Below, piece after piece: positions 1 through 8,782 of a DNA stretch of 64,000 bases. The DNA is from Chitinophagaceae bacterium (GTDB lineage Bacteria; Bacteroidota; Bacteroidia; Chitinophagales; Chitinophagaceae), in contig CANFLL010000002.1 of the NCBI GenBank assembly GCA_947447825.1, positions 37,763 through 101,762 on the forward strand. Direction: 5' to 3'. The translations under genes were made by a program, and so were the position numbers. Below the pieces are notes generated by a model that had not been told where the DNA came from, did no database searches, and worked only from the letters and a program-made list of their open reading frames with translations. Each line of letters starts with the position of its first letter. Position 1 is the stretch's first letter.

Positions 1-348
1 AATGCGTTTTTCTTTAATTCTAGCACTCTTACCGCTTCTTTCACGTAAGTAGAATAGTTTAGCTCTACGAACTTTACCAACTTTATTCAAGATAACTGAA
101 TCAACATTTGGTGATTGAATAGGGAATAAACGTTCAACACCTACTCCATCAGAAATTTTGCGAACAGTAAAAGATGCAGTAGCACCAGTACCTTGCAATT
201 TGATAACGTCTCCACGGAATCCTTGGATACGCTCTTTACCACCTTCTACAATCTTGTAGTTTACAGTGATATTATCACCAGCCTTAAACTTAGGATGGGT
301 TCTTTTTGTAGTAAGTTGCTCGTGTATATATTTTACCGCTTCTTGCAT
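1..348 (-). CDS. rplS: 50S ribosomal protein L19 (3' end cut by window edge)
   Basis: The reverse strand reads 116 codons from an ATG at 348 to the window edge, with no stop yet. The product begins [11 protein letters not shown] and contains the L19 pattern [19 protein letters not shown], then FRGDVI, FTVRKIS and the basic tail [19 protein letters not shown]19 sits at the 30S-50S interface of the ribosome. The family is usually 115-120 residues, so only the last few codons are missing. A well-formed Bacteroidetes promoter lies directly upstream. Identification is secure from the sequence itself. Confidence 0.95.
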   Translation of the reverse strand, partial: MQEAVKYIHEQLTTKRTHPKFKAGDNITVNYKIVEGGKERIQGFRGDVIKLQGTGATASFTVRKISDGVGVERLFPIQSPNVDSVILNKVGKVRRAKLFYLRERSGKSARIKEKRI

Positions 349-370
349 AACATTAAATTTTTTCGGACTG

Positions 371-400
371 CAAATGTAGGGGCTTGTTTTTATTTGACAA
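371..400 (-). promoter_or_regulatory. promoter of rplS
   Basis: On the minus strand a -33 TTG (398-400) is followed by exactly 19 bases and then the -7 box TACATTTG (371-378). This is a full match to the Bacteroidetes consensus TTG / TAnnTTTG. It lies about 23 bases upstream of the rplS start, so the leader is short. Confidence 0.75.
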
Positions 401-444
401 AAGAAAAATTTGGTTATTTCAAGTTTAATAGTATTATTTTTTTA

Positions 445-1938
445 TTAATACCTACTTAGAAGCCAAATATCTGGTATGTAAACATGATATTTTCCGCCTA
501 ACCAATTAGCAAAAGACCATATCCATCCAGATGAAACAATTCCCTTTTTATCTTGAACAAGGCTTTCAAGACCATCATTCATTGCATCTTCATATTTAAT
601 TGTGTAGTATTTAGTTCCTCCCGATGAACGGTTCAGTGCTGCCAAGAATGCTTCTTTTTCTTTTATCACCGTAATATTCAATTTATTTTCCGATAGAAAA
701 TGATAATCTAAGTTACTTTCAGTGTGATAAGGACTTTGTTTGTAACTCACTATTTCTTGCTGAGGCTGTTCTTTAAATTCCTCATTAATTGTTTTAATAA
801 ACTTTACTGGTTGTTTGTAAGGCTCGATGGCCAGAAGTATTACAAACAGTACATTAATCATTATCGAGAATCCAACACCACCTTTAATCAACCAACCATA
901 ATATTTATTAGTCCATAGTGTACTTATAAATGCCTGCGTGCCCATGGAACTTCTGTACGCTTCGGCAGCTAAATACACCATGAAGAATAAAACAGGGAAA
1001 ACAAAACGTTCCTCCTTATGTCCTACAGCACTATGTCCTACTACAAAAAACAACATAGCTACTGCGTATGGATTCTTAAAGTTTGCAAGGCTTTTGGCAA
1101 ACAGTCCAAATAGAAAAATGGAAAGCAATGGCACAGTCAAGGCTGCAAGAATGGCAATATAATACCACCAAGGTGATGTTCCAAATGAAGCGGCTTTTCC
1201 CTGAACAATGTTTGCATAGAAATAATTGTAAGGCGTAAAACAGAACTTACCATAAAAACGAATATCTAAGCACATGTTTATGCCAACACCTACCAAAAAC
1301 CCTGCATTAACTAAGAGCATTTTTTTGATGGCCTTGGAGTGATTGACAATAAACCAAATACCCAACCCAATAAAACAAAATGCTACTTGAAACCTGAAAT
1401 AGAAGGAAAAAGCCATCAACACCCCAGCGATAAATGCCCATAAGAATGATTCATTTTCTTTCAGTGCTTTTTCTAAAATCAAGATGGACAGCATTAAAAA
1501 CAGTCCACCCATGGCTTCGGCACTAAAGCTGCATCTTAAAAAAGGCATCAACCCCAAAAAGTTAGTTAACAGCAACAACAGGAACAAGTATTTCTCTTTG
1601 CCAAACTTTTTGATGACTAAATAATTGCAAAGCACAAAGCCCAACATACCCACTAGCACATGCACCATCGAGAACATGAAAAAACGATTGGTAATGCCCA
1701 CCGATACCAAGAATTTATATAACCCAATAAAGATATACGGTTGAATGGTGGGGCGTATTTGTTGCGAAAACTCCCAAGGAAGCACGCTTACCGGACTTAA
1801 TCCCAATTTGTAGGAAGCAAACTCTATTATCTGAAAGTATTCGTCCGAATGAAAAAAGTAAGTGTGCCAAGCCGTAAGCATCTGAATAATGAATGCCACT
1901 AGCAGCAGTACTTGTATGCGTTTATTGATGTATTGCAT
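445..1938 (-). CDS. GT-C type membrane glycosyltransferase, GT22 (Alg9/PIG-B-like)
   Basis: A 497-residue protein with about ten hydrophobic segments. Near the N-terminus, in the first lumenal loop, it carries HSDEYFQ (residues 30-36), followed by LPWEF and IRPTIQPY. That is the HxDE signature of GT22 mannosyltransferases such as Alg9 and GPI mannosyltransferases, which use polyprenyl-phosphate sugars. Acceptor and sugar cannot be told from sequence. The open frame extends to a TTG at 1980, but the ATG at 1938 (MQYINKR) gives a normal N-terminus and is preferred. It stands alone between rplS and a small unknown gene, and its stop is close to the rplS promoter region. Confidence 0.75.
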   Translation of the reverse strand: MQYINKRIQVLLLVAFIIQMLTAWHTYFFHSDEYFQIIEFASYKLGLSPVSVLPWEFSQQIRPTIQPYIFIGLYKFLVSVGITNRFFMFSMVHVLVGMLGFVLCNYLVIKKFGKEKYLFLLLLLTNFLGLMPFLRCSFSAEAMGGLFLMLSILILEKALKENESFLWAFIAGVLMAFSFYFRFQVAFCFIGLGIWFIVNHSKAIKKMLLVNAGFLVGVGINMCLDIRFYGKFCFTPYNYFYANIVQGKAASFGTSPWWYYIAILAALTVPLLSIFLFGLFAKSLANFKNPYAVAMLFFVVGHSAVGHKEERFVFPVLFFMVYLAAEAYRSSMGTQAFISTLWTNKYYGWLIKGGVGFSIMINVLFVILLAIEPYKQPVKFIKTINEEFKEQPQQEIVSYKQSPYHTESNLDYHFLSENKLNITVIKEKEAFLAALNRSSGGTKYYTIKYEDAMNDGLESLVQDKKGIVSSGWIWSFANWLGGKYHVYIPDIWLLSRY

Positions 1939-2002
1939 AAATAAAGTTGACCCCAAAAATAGGCAGGGATGCACTCTCAAACATTATTGCATCCATAAAC
2001 AA

Positions 2003-2329
2003 TTAGAAACCACTGATGCCCAGCAAAATTTTGTCTGCTATTGCAACCTTTGCATTTCTTAAGATATAGTATTCCATCATGAACTCTATTAATGAAGAAT
2101 ACTCAATCATTACTTCGCCCCTTTTTTTAACAGCATCATAATTATGAACCGTACTCTTTGGTATGGCAACAAGTGCTGTATCCCAATCTTCTTTCATTTG
2201 AAGTAGTTTAGCGACTTCTTTGCTAGGCATATCCCATTCTTCTGCATGGGTAGTGACTAATTGAATAAACAAACGTTGATATAGGTTAAACCTTGAGTGT
2301 TGTCGGGGTAGTTTAAACTTCTCTGTCAT
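2003..2329 (-). CDS. small unknown Bacteroidetes protein, possibly truncated
   Basis: A 108-residue soluble protein without signal peptide or membrane segment: MTEKFKLPRQHSRFNLYQRL, a helical middle (EVAKLLQMKEDWDTALVAI) and the ending DKILLGISGF. I recall Bacteroidetes hypothetical proteins of about 200 residues that begin in this way and continue past a D-[KR]-x-x-L-G-I motif into a beta-rich domain. If that recollection is right, this copy ends where the second domain would begin and may be a truncated relic. No function can be assigned. It lies 65 bases upstream of the glycosyltransferase start on the same strand and could be co-transcribed with it. Confidence 0.6.
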   Translation of the reverse strand: MTEKFKLPRQHSRFNLYQRLFIQLVTTHAEEWDMPSKEVAKLLQMKEDWDTALVAIPKSTVHNYDAVKKRGEVMIEYSSLIEFMMEYYILRNAKVAIADKILLGISGF

Positions 2330-2505
2330 ACTTTAACAATCATTATAAGCATTTACTTTAATCAAACTAAACTAACCTTGCAATGCTACTTTTCGGTCAC
2401 AAAGCAAAGGATTTTAACTGTATTTCAGTTGACTAGAAACAAAGAAAAGTTTAATTCTCGACAGTACTGATAGAAGAAAAAAGAATTTATGTTTGTGTGA
2501 ACTGT

Positions 2506-2513
2506 AAATTTGA
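2506..2513 (+). promoter_or_regulatory. -7 box TAAATTTG upstream of acyl-CoA synthetase
   Basis: TAAATTTG matches TAnnTTTG and lies 36 bases before the ATG at 2550. No good TTG was found at the expected -33 spacing, so the call rests on the -7 box and its position. Confidence 0.4.
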
Positions 2514-2549
2514 TAAAATTAACACCACATAAATTTATTGATTGCCATT

Positions 2550-4334
2550 ATGGAACAAAGCGCACGCCTATTTGATTGCATTGATTATCAGTTGAAACAT
2601 TTTCCGAAAGAGGACATGTTGGTGGCAAAAGAAAAGGGCTTTTGGAACAACTATTCTACTGCACAAGTACACAAGCTAACCGATACGCTTAGTGCTGGTC
2701 TATTGCAACTCGGCATTTCGGGCAACGATATGACTGCCGAAGGAGCAGACAAAATAGGCATCATCAGCAATAATCGCCCCGAGTGGGTGATAGTGGATAT
2801 GGCGGTGCAACAAATAGGGGCTATTTTAATCCCTATTTATCCCACAACTAGTCTGATTGAAATAGAATTTATTCTTAGAGATGCAGAAGTAAAATACATG
2901 TTTGTGGGTAATGAAGAAATGTTACAAAAAATTAACAGTGTACGCTCGGCTGTTCCTTCTTTAAAAGGGGTTTACTCATTCGACACTATCAAAAATTCAC
3001 CCCATTGGCAAGAGATTAGTGCCTTAGCTACAAAAGAAAGTAGTCAGAAGATGCAGGCCATTAAAGCAACAATTCCTACTTCGCACATTGCCACCATCAT
3101 CTACACTTCAGGCACCACTGGCACGCCAAAAGGCGTTATGCTTAGTCACGAAAACATATATGCTAACGTTCGTTCTAGCAAAGAAAGTTTTCCTTTTGAA
3201 GATAATCCTACTTGGCGAGTTCTTAGTTTTCTGCCTTTAAACCATGTTTTTGAGCGAATGGTGACCTACATATACATGTATAGTGGCATCAGTATTTGTT
3301 ATGCAGAAAGTTTGGAGACTATTGGTGATAACCTGAAAGAAATAAAACCAAATGGTTTCACCACAGTTCCTCGATTACTAGAAAAAGTGTTCGAAAAAAT
3401 AATGCAAAAAGGTAATGACCTTCGTGGCATAAAACGAGGATTGTTCTTTTGGGCTGTTAGTGTTGCCAACCATTACGACAACCAAGTTAACCAAGGATGG
3501 TGGTATAATATACAATTGGCACTTGCCAATAAACTTGTTTTTAGCAAATGGCGAGCGGCTTTGGGCGGTAACATTTCTTTTGTTGTTACGGGTGGTGCGG
3601 CCTGCCAATTAAAGTTAATGCGCATTTTTAATGCGGCACAGATACCCGTGTATGAGGGCTATGGACCTACAGAAAATAGCCCAGTAATTTCTGTGAACAG
3701 AAAAGCTACTGCTGGCCATAAATTCGGAACAGTAGGGCCACCTTTAAACGGCATTGAAGTGAGGCTTGCCACTGATGGCGAGATACTTGTTGCCGGGCCT
3801 TGCCTAATGAAAGGATATTACAAAAGGCCTGAACTAACGGCAGAAACAATCATTAATGGATGGCTGCACACAGGCGATATTGGTGTGTGGGTAGGTGACA
3901 GCATTAAAATAACAGACAGAAAAAAAGAACTTTTTAAAACTAGTGGGGGCAAATATGTTGCTCCCCAACCCATTGAAAACAAGTTTAAAGAGAGCCCTTT
4001 CATTGAACAAATAATGGTGGTTGGTGCCGACAAAAAGTTTGTAGGTGCATTGATAGTGCCTTCTTTTAATTCTTTAAAAGAGTGGATGCGGCATAAACAT
4101 ATTTCCTTTACTTGCCATGAGGAAATCATTCAGCATCCTATGGTAATTACCCATTTCAACACGATTGTAGAAAGCTATAATACCCATTTTAATCAGGTGG
4201 AACAAGTAAAAAAGATTGCTTTATTATCTGAAGAATGGAGTGTGGACGGTGGCGAATTGACCCCTAAACTCAGTTTAAGAAGAAAAGTAATAACCGAAAA
4301 GCACGAAAAAGCACTGGAAAGTTTATACGAATAA
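2550..4334 (+). CDS. long-chain fatty acid-CoA ligase (AMP-binding)
   Basis: 594 residues. Activates a long-chain fatty acid to acyl-AMP and then acyl-CoA, the entry step for beta-oxidation or lipid synthesis. Visible adenylate-forming motifs: the P-loop YTSGTTGTPKG (about residues 185-195), GYGPTENSPV, the TGDIG aspartate, and DRKKELFKTSGGKYVAP near residue 455. Size and motif wording fit the COG1022 (FAA1-like) class. The frame is open from a TTG at 2538, but ATG 2550 (MEQSARLFD) is the natural start. It converges with the next gene, and a shared hairpin terminator lies between them. Confidence 0.9.
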   Translation: MEQSARLFDCIDYQLKHFPKEDMLVAKEKGFWNNYSTAQVHKLTDTLSAGLLQLGISGNDMTAEGADKIGIISNNRPEWVIVDMAVQQIGAILIPIYPTTSLIEIEFILRDAEVKYMFVGNEEMLQKINSVRSAVPSLKGVYSFDTIKNSPHWQEISALATKESSQKMQAIKATIPTSHIATIIYTSGTTGTPKGVMLSHENIYANVRSSKESFPFEDNPTWRVLSFLPLNHVFERMVTYIYMYSGISICYAESLETIGDNLKEIKPNGFTTVPRLLEKVFEKIMQKGNDLRGIKRGLFFWAVSVANHYDNQVNQGWWYNIQLALANKLVFSKWRAALGGNISFVVTGGAACQLKLMRIFNAAQIPVYEGYGPTENSPVISVNRKATAGHKFGTVGPPLNGIEVRLATDGEILVAGPCLMKGYYKRPELTAETIINGWLHTGDIGVWVGDSIKITDRKKELFKTSGGKYVAPQPIENKFKESPFIEQIMVVGADKKFVGALIVPSFNSLKEWMRHKHISFTCHEEIIQHPMVITHFNTIVESYNTHFNQVEQVKKIALLSEEWSVDGGELTPKLSLRRKVITEKHEKALESLYE

Positions 4335-4347
4335 AATAAATGTAAAA

Positions 4348-4382
4348 GGGCGGGAATCTGTTTACATAAACAGGTCTCGCCC
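4348..4382. terminator. bidirectional terminator between convergent genes
   Basis: The arms GGGCGGGAATCTGTTTA and TAAACAGGTCTCGCCC pair with one or two bulges around a tiny loop. It lies between the stops of the acyl-CoA synthetase and the outer-membrane protein gene and can serve both. Confidence 0.7.
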
Positions 4383-4402
4383 TTAGATAATTCTATGAAT
4401 GC

Positions 4403-5230
4403 TTATTTTTCTCTACGTCCTGTTGGAATCGTTACGCCTAAGCTCAAAATGAATTCATACGTTCCAAAGTTTTGACGAGCATGACCTTCATATATTTTAA
4501 GACCACTATAGCTTGCAAAATCCACTTTATTAGCTAGTTCTAAATAGACGGTATTGTAAAAGGTGGCTCGCAATGCACCTTCAATACCCATATTCCAGCC
4601 ACCAATTTGAAAATGAGGTTTATTAACTTCCGAATCTCCTGTTGGCGTATAGCCTAGCATGTTTTCTACGTGAGGAATAACTGGCCCGATGCCACCTTTA
4701 GCAAAACCATCTAGCTTAAAGTTACTTTTTTCATCCTTACAGATATGCCAACGTTTGGTAAGGTTAAAAAGCAAAAAGTTAGCCCCATTGTTTAGGTAAT
4801 AATAGTAGCCATTAGTTTTGTTAAAAGCCACAATAGTATCTACATGTTTGTTATTCATTGTGCCAACAATGTGTGCATTTTGGTTAGCAACAATAAATTT
4901 AGTATGATCGAAGTTTATTTCAAATCCGAGGCCTCTTTTTTCATCAAATATGTAGCCTAATCGATAGTTATACTGCGGAATAGACAACGCTATGTGCAAC
5001 AATCCTTCATCCCAGCCTGGATGATCGTGTCCTTCAATGCTTTTAAATTTATAATCATTGCCAAGACCTGGCTGAACCACATGAATGCTACTATTGGTGT
5101 ACCATTCCTTATTATATCCCCAAGAAAAATAAAACTCGCCTTTGCGTTCTTTCTTTTTTTGTTGTGCTTGCACTTTAAATGTGGTAAAAGCAATTGCCAA
5201 CAAAACCACTACTTTAATAGAATTCTTCAT
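4403..5230 (-). CDS. predicted outer-membrane beta-barrel protein, unknown role
   Basis: 275 residues beginning with a clear Sec signal peptide (MKNSIKVVVLLAIAFTTFKV, cut after AQA/QQ). The mature part is rich in alternating aromatic and polar strands (GEFYFSWGYNKEWY, YNYRLGYIFDEKRGLGFEI) and ends with a strand LSLGVTIPTGRREK, the look of a small outer-membrane barrel. No enzyme motif was seen. The specific family was not recognised. It is monocistronic, with a terminator at its 3' side and a -7 box upstream. Confidence 0.7.
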   Translation of the reverse strand: MKNSIKVVVLLAIAFTTFKVQAQQKKKERKGEFYFSWGYNKEWYTNSSIHVVQPGLGNDYKFKSIEGHDHPGWDEGLLHIALSIPQYNYRLGYIFDEKRGLGFEINFDHTKFIVANQNAHIVGTMNNKHVDTIVAFNKTNGYYYYLNNGANFLLFNLTKRWHICKDEKSNFKLDGFAKGGIGPVIPHVENMLGYTPTGDSEVNKPHFQIGGWNMGIEGALRATFYNTVYLELANKVDFASYSGLKIYEGHARQNFGTYEFILSLGVTIPTGRREK

Positions 5231-5290
5231 TATTATTTGTATTATTTAAAAATATGAACTAAAATTTTACAGGATCAAGGCAAGGCGGCG

Positions 5291-5298
5291 CAAATATA
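5291..5298 (-). promoter_or_regulatory. -7 box TATATTTG upstream of outer-membrane protein gene
   Basis: On the minus strand TATATTTG reads 61 bases before the start at 5230. No convincing -33 TTG at 17-23 bases. Confidence 0.35.
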
Positions 5299-5654
5299 AA
5301 GTAGGTATGTGTAAGAAATAGTATTAATGAAATACATAGATTAGCCTTTTGTTTAATTTAACCAGAATGCAAAATAGAATCATTAGAAAAGTTTTTAAGG
5401 AAAAGAGACAAAGTTTTTGGGTAATTATGTGAGTACCTCAAGTTGCACCACATTATTCATTAGTAAACGAATTAACACATAGTCACTTAGCACTTTCTTT
5501 TAGTTTAGATAAGAAAACAAAGCAAAAAAGTTGCATGCTTGAATACTCCAGTCTATGATGCCCTAAAATAAAAAGCCCCTCATTCAAATTTACTTATTCC
5601 ATGAGCCTATTGTGTCTATGTGGTAGATGAATGTGCACTAGAGATAGTTGCATT
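5299..5654. other. gene-free stretch before the 42-bp array
   Basis: AT-rich sequence without an open frame worth calling. Apart from scattered phrases of the 'cacattgtgtctatgtgg' kind common to Bacteroidetes spacers, nothing was seen in it. Confidence 0.4.
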
Positions 5655-5948
5655 ACTATCCTTCTTAGCAGAGAATTTAGCCCAAATAAGTGCTTTACAA
5701 TCCTTACCTGCTAATCAGGACGCTCATACACTCAATTAAGCAACCTTGTTTGCAGAGAAGGTTGTTTAATCACGTGCATGAGCTTCCCTCCTAGCAGCGA
5801 AAGAAGCTCATGCACGTGATTAAGCTTCCTGATTAGCAGCGAAGGAAGCTTAATCACCTGATTTTGTTGCCTTCTTAGCAACGAAGGTTGCTCAAGCACG
5901 CAAATGAGGTAATTCCACAGCAGAGAAGGAGACTAAATCACTTTTTTA
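5655..5948. repeat. 42-bp tandem palindromic array, copy 1 (7 units)
   Basis: Seven units of exactly 42 bp. Each has a 28-bp imperfect hairpin (type AGCTTCC...GCAGCGAAGGAAGCT) and a 14-bp linker (type TAATCACGTGCATG), which is itself partly palindromic around CACGTG. Arms differ between units but stay self-complementary (AGCTTCC/GGAAGCT in some, CAACCTT/AAGGTTG in others). Homology to copy 2 (50199-50505, opposite orientation) begins at about 5645. Because 42 is a multiple of three, one minus-strand frame stays open through most of this copy, with a 14-residue periodic peptide (QPSLL, LPSLL). The same frame is broken in copy 2, so coding is not supported. Confidence 0.85.
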
Positions 5949-6099
5949 GGCTCAATAAATGGCTGCTAGGTTAACAAATACAATAATATTTTATAATTAT
6001 TCTATATGTATAATTTATTTATTTTCAAATAATTATTTATTATTTGGATAAATAGATTATGTGCTGCAATAGAACTAGCTTTACCCAGTTAAAAAGCGA

Positions 6100-7080
6100 A
6101 TGAACGCTTATTGCAAATCTAAAAAAATGAAAAAATGGCCTTATTTTGAGAATCCTTTTCTTAATTGTGCTAAAAAAAGCTACAAAAAAGCAGTTAAAAT
6201 TTCCACCTACACTGATGGCCAGTTATTTGCCAGACGCCTAGATCCTATTTACACCCCTCTGTATGCCGCATATCATCCCCTTCATCTACTACTATTAGCC
6301 GCTTACAACAAATGGAAAGCCGAAAATGATGTTCAAATTAGCACCACAGTTACCATTACCGACCTATTAAAAAAACTCTCTAGCATCAAAATCCTTGCTT
6401 GGGATCTTACGATTCAGGCTGTTTACATTAAAGGCTCTGCCGAATATGTACTGTTGATGGCTCATGGTCATAAGCCTTTTCAAACGGGCACTAAACTAGA
6501 GCGCATTAATACGGTAGCTCAGTTAAAAGAAAAATTAGTGGGCATCGTTCCGCTAGCTACCCTCGAAACAGAAGTTAGTGCGTTTTTAAATAATTTAACT
6601 GATGCAGAAACGAGTCAAAGTGGAAAAATTGGTAATAAGAAAAAGAATAGCAAAGATGTTCTGAAAGCACTCACTAACACAATGGTAGAAATGTTTAGCA
6701 TATTGGGAAGCATGCAAATAATTAACAAACAAAACCCTACCGATTCTGCATCGCTTTTTGATATGGATACTATCAGAAATCAAGAACAATCAACTTTTAC
6801 CGGTGCATTAAAGAATAGTGAATACGCTTGCATACTAGAACGCACATTTTTACTCACAAGTTCAATGGATGCCACATCTGATGCACTAACAGACTTAGGT
6901 TTTTATCTTGCCGCCAATGCCAACGATCCTTCTACTGGTCACACAATTATTAACGTTCCAGCAGGAACTACCGTATCTATTACGTTTAGCTCTTTCACAG
7001 GAGATACTAACAACACATTTCTTTGTGTAGTGAATCTTTCATCAATTGCCGCAGGTCGTTATGAAATAGATTTAGGTTAA
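6100..7080 (+). CDS. unknown Bacteroidetes protein of 326 residues
   Basis: No signal peptide or membrane span. The N-terminal half has FARRLDPIYTPLYAAYHPLH, a helix LLLLAAYNKWKAEN, then LLKKLSSIKILAWDLTIQAV and HKPFQTGTKLERINTVAQL. A Lys/Asn-rich linker (residues 200-212) leads to a helical stretch, and the C-terminal third is a beta-rich domain ending VVNLSSIAAGRYEIDLG. I recall hypothetical proteins in other Bacteroidetes with the same IYTPLY...YHPLH wording, but no known function. Starts at 6100 (MNAYCKSK) and 6127 (MKKWPYFENPF) are both possible; the second may be the truer one. It lies 150 bases after the 42-bp array and has no operon partner. Confidence 0.7.
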   Translation: MNAYCKSKKMKKWPYFENPFLNCAKKSYKKAVKISTYTDGQLFARRLDPIYTPLYAAYHPLHLLLLAAYNKWKAENDVQISTTVTITDLLKKLSSIKILAWDLTIQAVYIKGSAEYVLLMAHGHKPFQTGTKLERINTVAQLKEKLVGIVPLATLETEVSAFLNNLTDAETSQSGKIGNKKKNSKDVLKALTNTMVEMFSILGSMQIINKQNPTDSASLFDMDTIRNQEQSTFTGALKNSEYACILERTFLLTSSMDATSDALTDLGFYLAANANDPSTGHTIINVPAGTTVSITFSSFTGDTNNTFLCVVNLSSIAAGRYEIDLG

Positions 7081-7258
7081 TAGCAATTGAAGAGAGAAGA
7101 CACTATCGTTAAACAATATCGATTTATGAGACATATACCATTCATTTGAGTAGATTTAGTAAAATATTTTAGCCGTTATGCTAATTTTTTTAGTGTTGAT
7201 AATTAAATCTAATTACCTTCGTCACATCATTAATTTTGAATATTAAATAAGACAAGAT

Positions 7259-8293
7259 ATGTTGAGTGCAGAAAAATTGAAAGCGTTGAAGCTTACCATG
7301 GATAAAATAGATAAAGACTATGGCAAAGGCAGTGTGATGTTAATGAACGAAAAGAGCCGAGAACCCATAGAAGTTATCTCTACTGGATCAATTGGTTTGG
7401 ATGCTGCACTTGGCGTTGGGGGAATCCCCAAAGGAAGAGTGGTTGAAATTTACGGACCAGAAAGTAGTGGTAAAACAACATTGGCCATTCATATCATTGC
7501 AGAAGCACAAAAAAAGGGGGGTATGTGCGCCATCATTGATGCGGAACATGCTTTTGATAGCTCTTATGCTCAAAAACTAGGTGTTGACGTTGACAATCTA
7601 TTGATCTCTCAACCAGATTATGGTGAACAAGCACTAGAAATTGCAGACCGTTTGATTCTTTCGGGCGCATTGGATGTTGTAGTAATAGATTCTGTGGCTG
7701 CCTTGGTACCAAAAAGTGAATTAGAAGGAGAAATGGGCGATAGCAAAATGGGATTGCAAGCTCGATTAATGAGTCAGGCATTGAGAAAACTTACGGCTAC
7801 CATTAATAAAACGAACACCATCTGTATTTTCATCAATCAACTTCGTGAAAAAATAGGGGTAATGTTTGGTAATCCTGAAACAACAACTGGTGGAAATGCC
7901 CTAAAGTTTTATGCTTCCATTAGGCTTGATATTCGCCGTTCAGCTCAAATTAAAGATGGTGATGCTGCAATAGGAAACCACGTGAAGGTGAAAGTGGTGA
8001 AGAATAAAGTAGCCCCTCCTTTTAGAGCTGCCGAATTTGATATCATGTTTGGAGAAGGCATCAGCAAGCTTGGTGAAATAATAGACATGGGCGTTGAACT
8101 TGGTTTTATAAACAAAAGTGGAAGTTGGTTTAGCTATGAAGCCAACAAACTTGGTCAAGGAAGAGATGCTGTTAAAGGTTTACTGCGAGATAATCCAGAA
8201 CTTGCCAATGAAATAGAAGGTAAAATTCGTGCAAAGATATTTGAAGCACAAACCGCAGGATTAGGTATTCATGATGCCGAAGCTGAAAAATAA
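7259..8293 (+). CDS. recA: recombinase RecA
   Basis: 344 residues. It forms ATP-dependent filaments on single-stranded DNA for homologous recombination and triggers LexA-type self-cleavage. Seen directly: Walker [10 protein letters not shown] (66-74), Walker [14 protein letters not shown]1/L2 loop wording [18 protein letters not shown] and [21 protein letters not shown], and the C-terminal DNA-binding lobe. The full family length is present. ATG start with no competing start nearby. Single gene with its own terminator. No SOS box could be recognised upstream. Confidence 0.98.
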   Translation: MLSAEKLKALKLTMDKIDKDYGKGSVMLMNEKSREPIEVISTGSIGLDAALGVGGIPKGRVVEIYGPESSGKTTLAIHIIAEAQKKGGMCAIIDAEHAFDSSYAQKLGVDVDNLLISQPDYGEQALEIADRLILSGALDVVVIDSVAALVPKSELEGEMGDSKMGLQARLMSQALRKLTATINKTNTICIFINQLREKIGVMFGNPETTTGGNALKFYASIRLDIRRSAQIKDGDAAIGNHVKVKVVKNKVAPPFRAAEFDIMFGEGISKLGEIIDMGVELGFINKSGSWFSYEANKLGQGRDAVKGLLRDNPELANEIEGKIRAKIFEAQTAGLGIHDAEAEK

Positions 8294-8352
8294 GTAAAAA
8301 AATATGATAAGTAAGTTGAGTTACAAGTTGAGTTATCGCTTACTGTCCACTC

Positions 8353-8388
8353 AAACCACCGCATGATTTATAGAACATGCGGTGGTTT
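8353..8388 (+). terminator. intrinsic terminator of recA
   Basis: A perfect 13-bp inverted repeat AAACCACCGCATG / CATGCGGTGGTTT with a 10-base loop, followed by TTATTTTATT. It lies 60 bases after the recA stop. Confidence 0.85.
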
Positions 8389-8718
8389 ATTTTATTAAAA
8401 CCACTGCGTCATAAATCCAACCAAATACTTCTCAAACTACATACAGTTCATTTAAAAAGGATTGCTACAGAAACATCTGATACAAACATCAATGATTTAG
8501 GCATAAATTTTATAATTTATATGCCCTTAATCTTGTCTAAATCCCTTGGCAAGACAATGTAACCTACTGTTTCCTTAATTTAAAGCAATAAGCATAATAA
8601 AACAACAGCAAAATAAACCTGTATCCTATTCAACAGAACTTTTACTTTTTCAAGTGCTTATAATACTTCCTTTTCTGGAAAAACAAAGAAGCATTTTCGT
8701 CTAGTTTATACCGTATCA
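8389..8718. other. gene-free stretch between recA and mfd
   Basis: AT-rich, with only a 61-codon chance frame in it. No repeat or RNA structure was recognised before the mfd promoter. Confidence 0.4.
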
Positions 8719-8748
8719 TTGATAACTCATATCTCATAACTATCTTGC
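8719..8748 (+). promoter_or_regulatory. candidate promoter of mfd
   Basis: TTG (8719-8721), 19 bases, then TATCTTGC (8741-8748), a near match to TAnnTTTG. It lies 35 bases before the mfd ATG. Confidence 0.45.
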
Positions 8749-8782
8749 CTTTATCTTTACCGCTTAGATACTGATTGTAGAT

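Noticed and set aside
724-1162. Two plus-strand frames opposite the glycosyltransferase
   Set aside because: Antisense shadows of a clear membrane-protein gene.
5655-5948. CRISPR array candidate (regular 42-bp repeats)
   Set aside because: The 14-bp linkers are too short and are themselves conserved, repeats are strong palindromes that vary, and no cas gene is present.
8377-8562. 61-codon frame after the recA terminator
   Set aside because: Begins inside the terminator hairpin and has no recognisable protein features.
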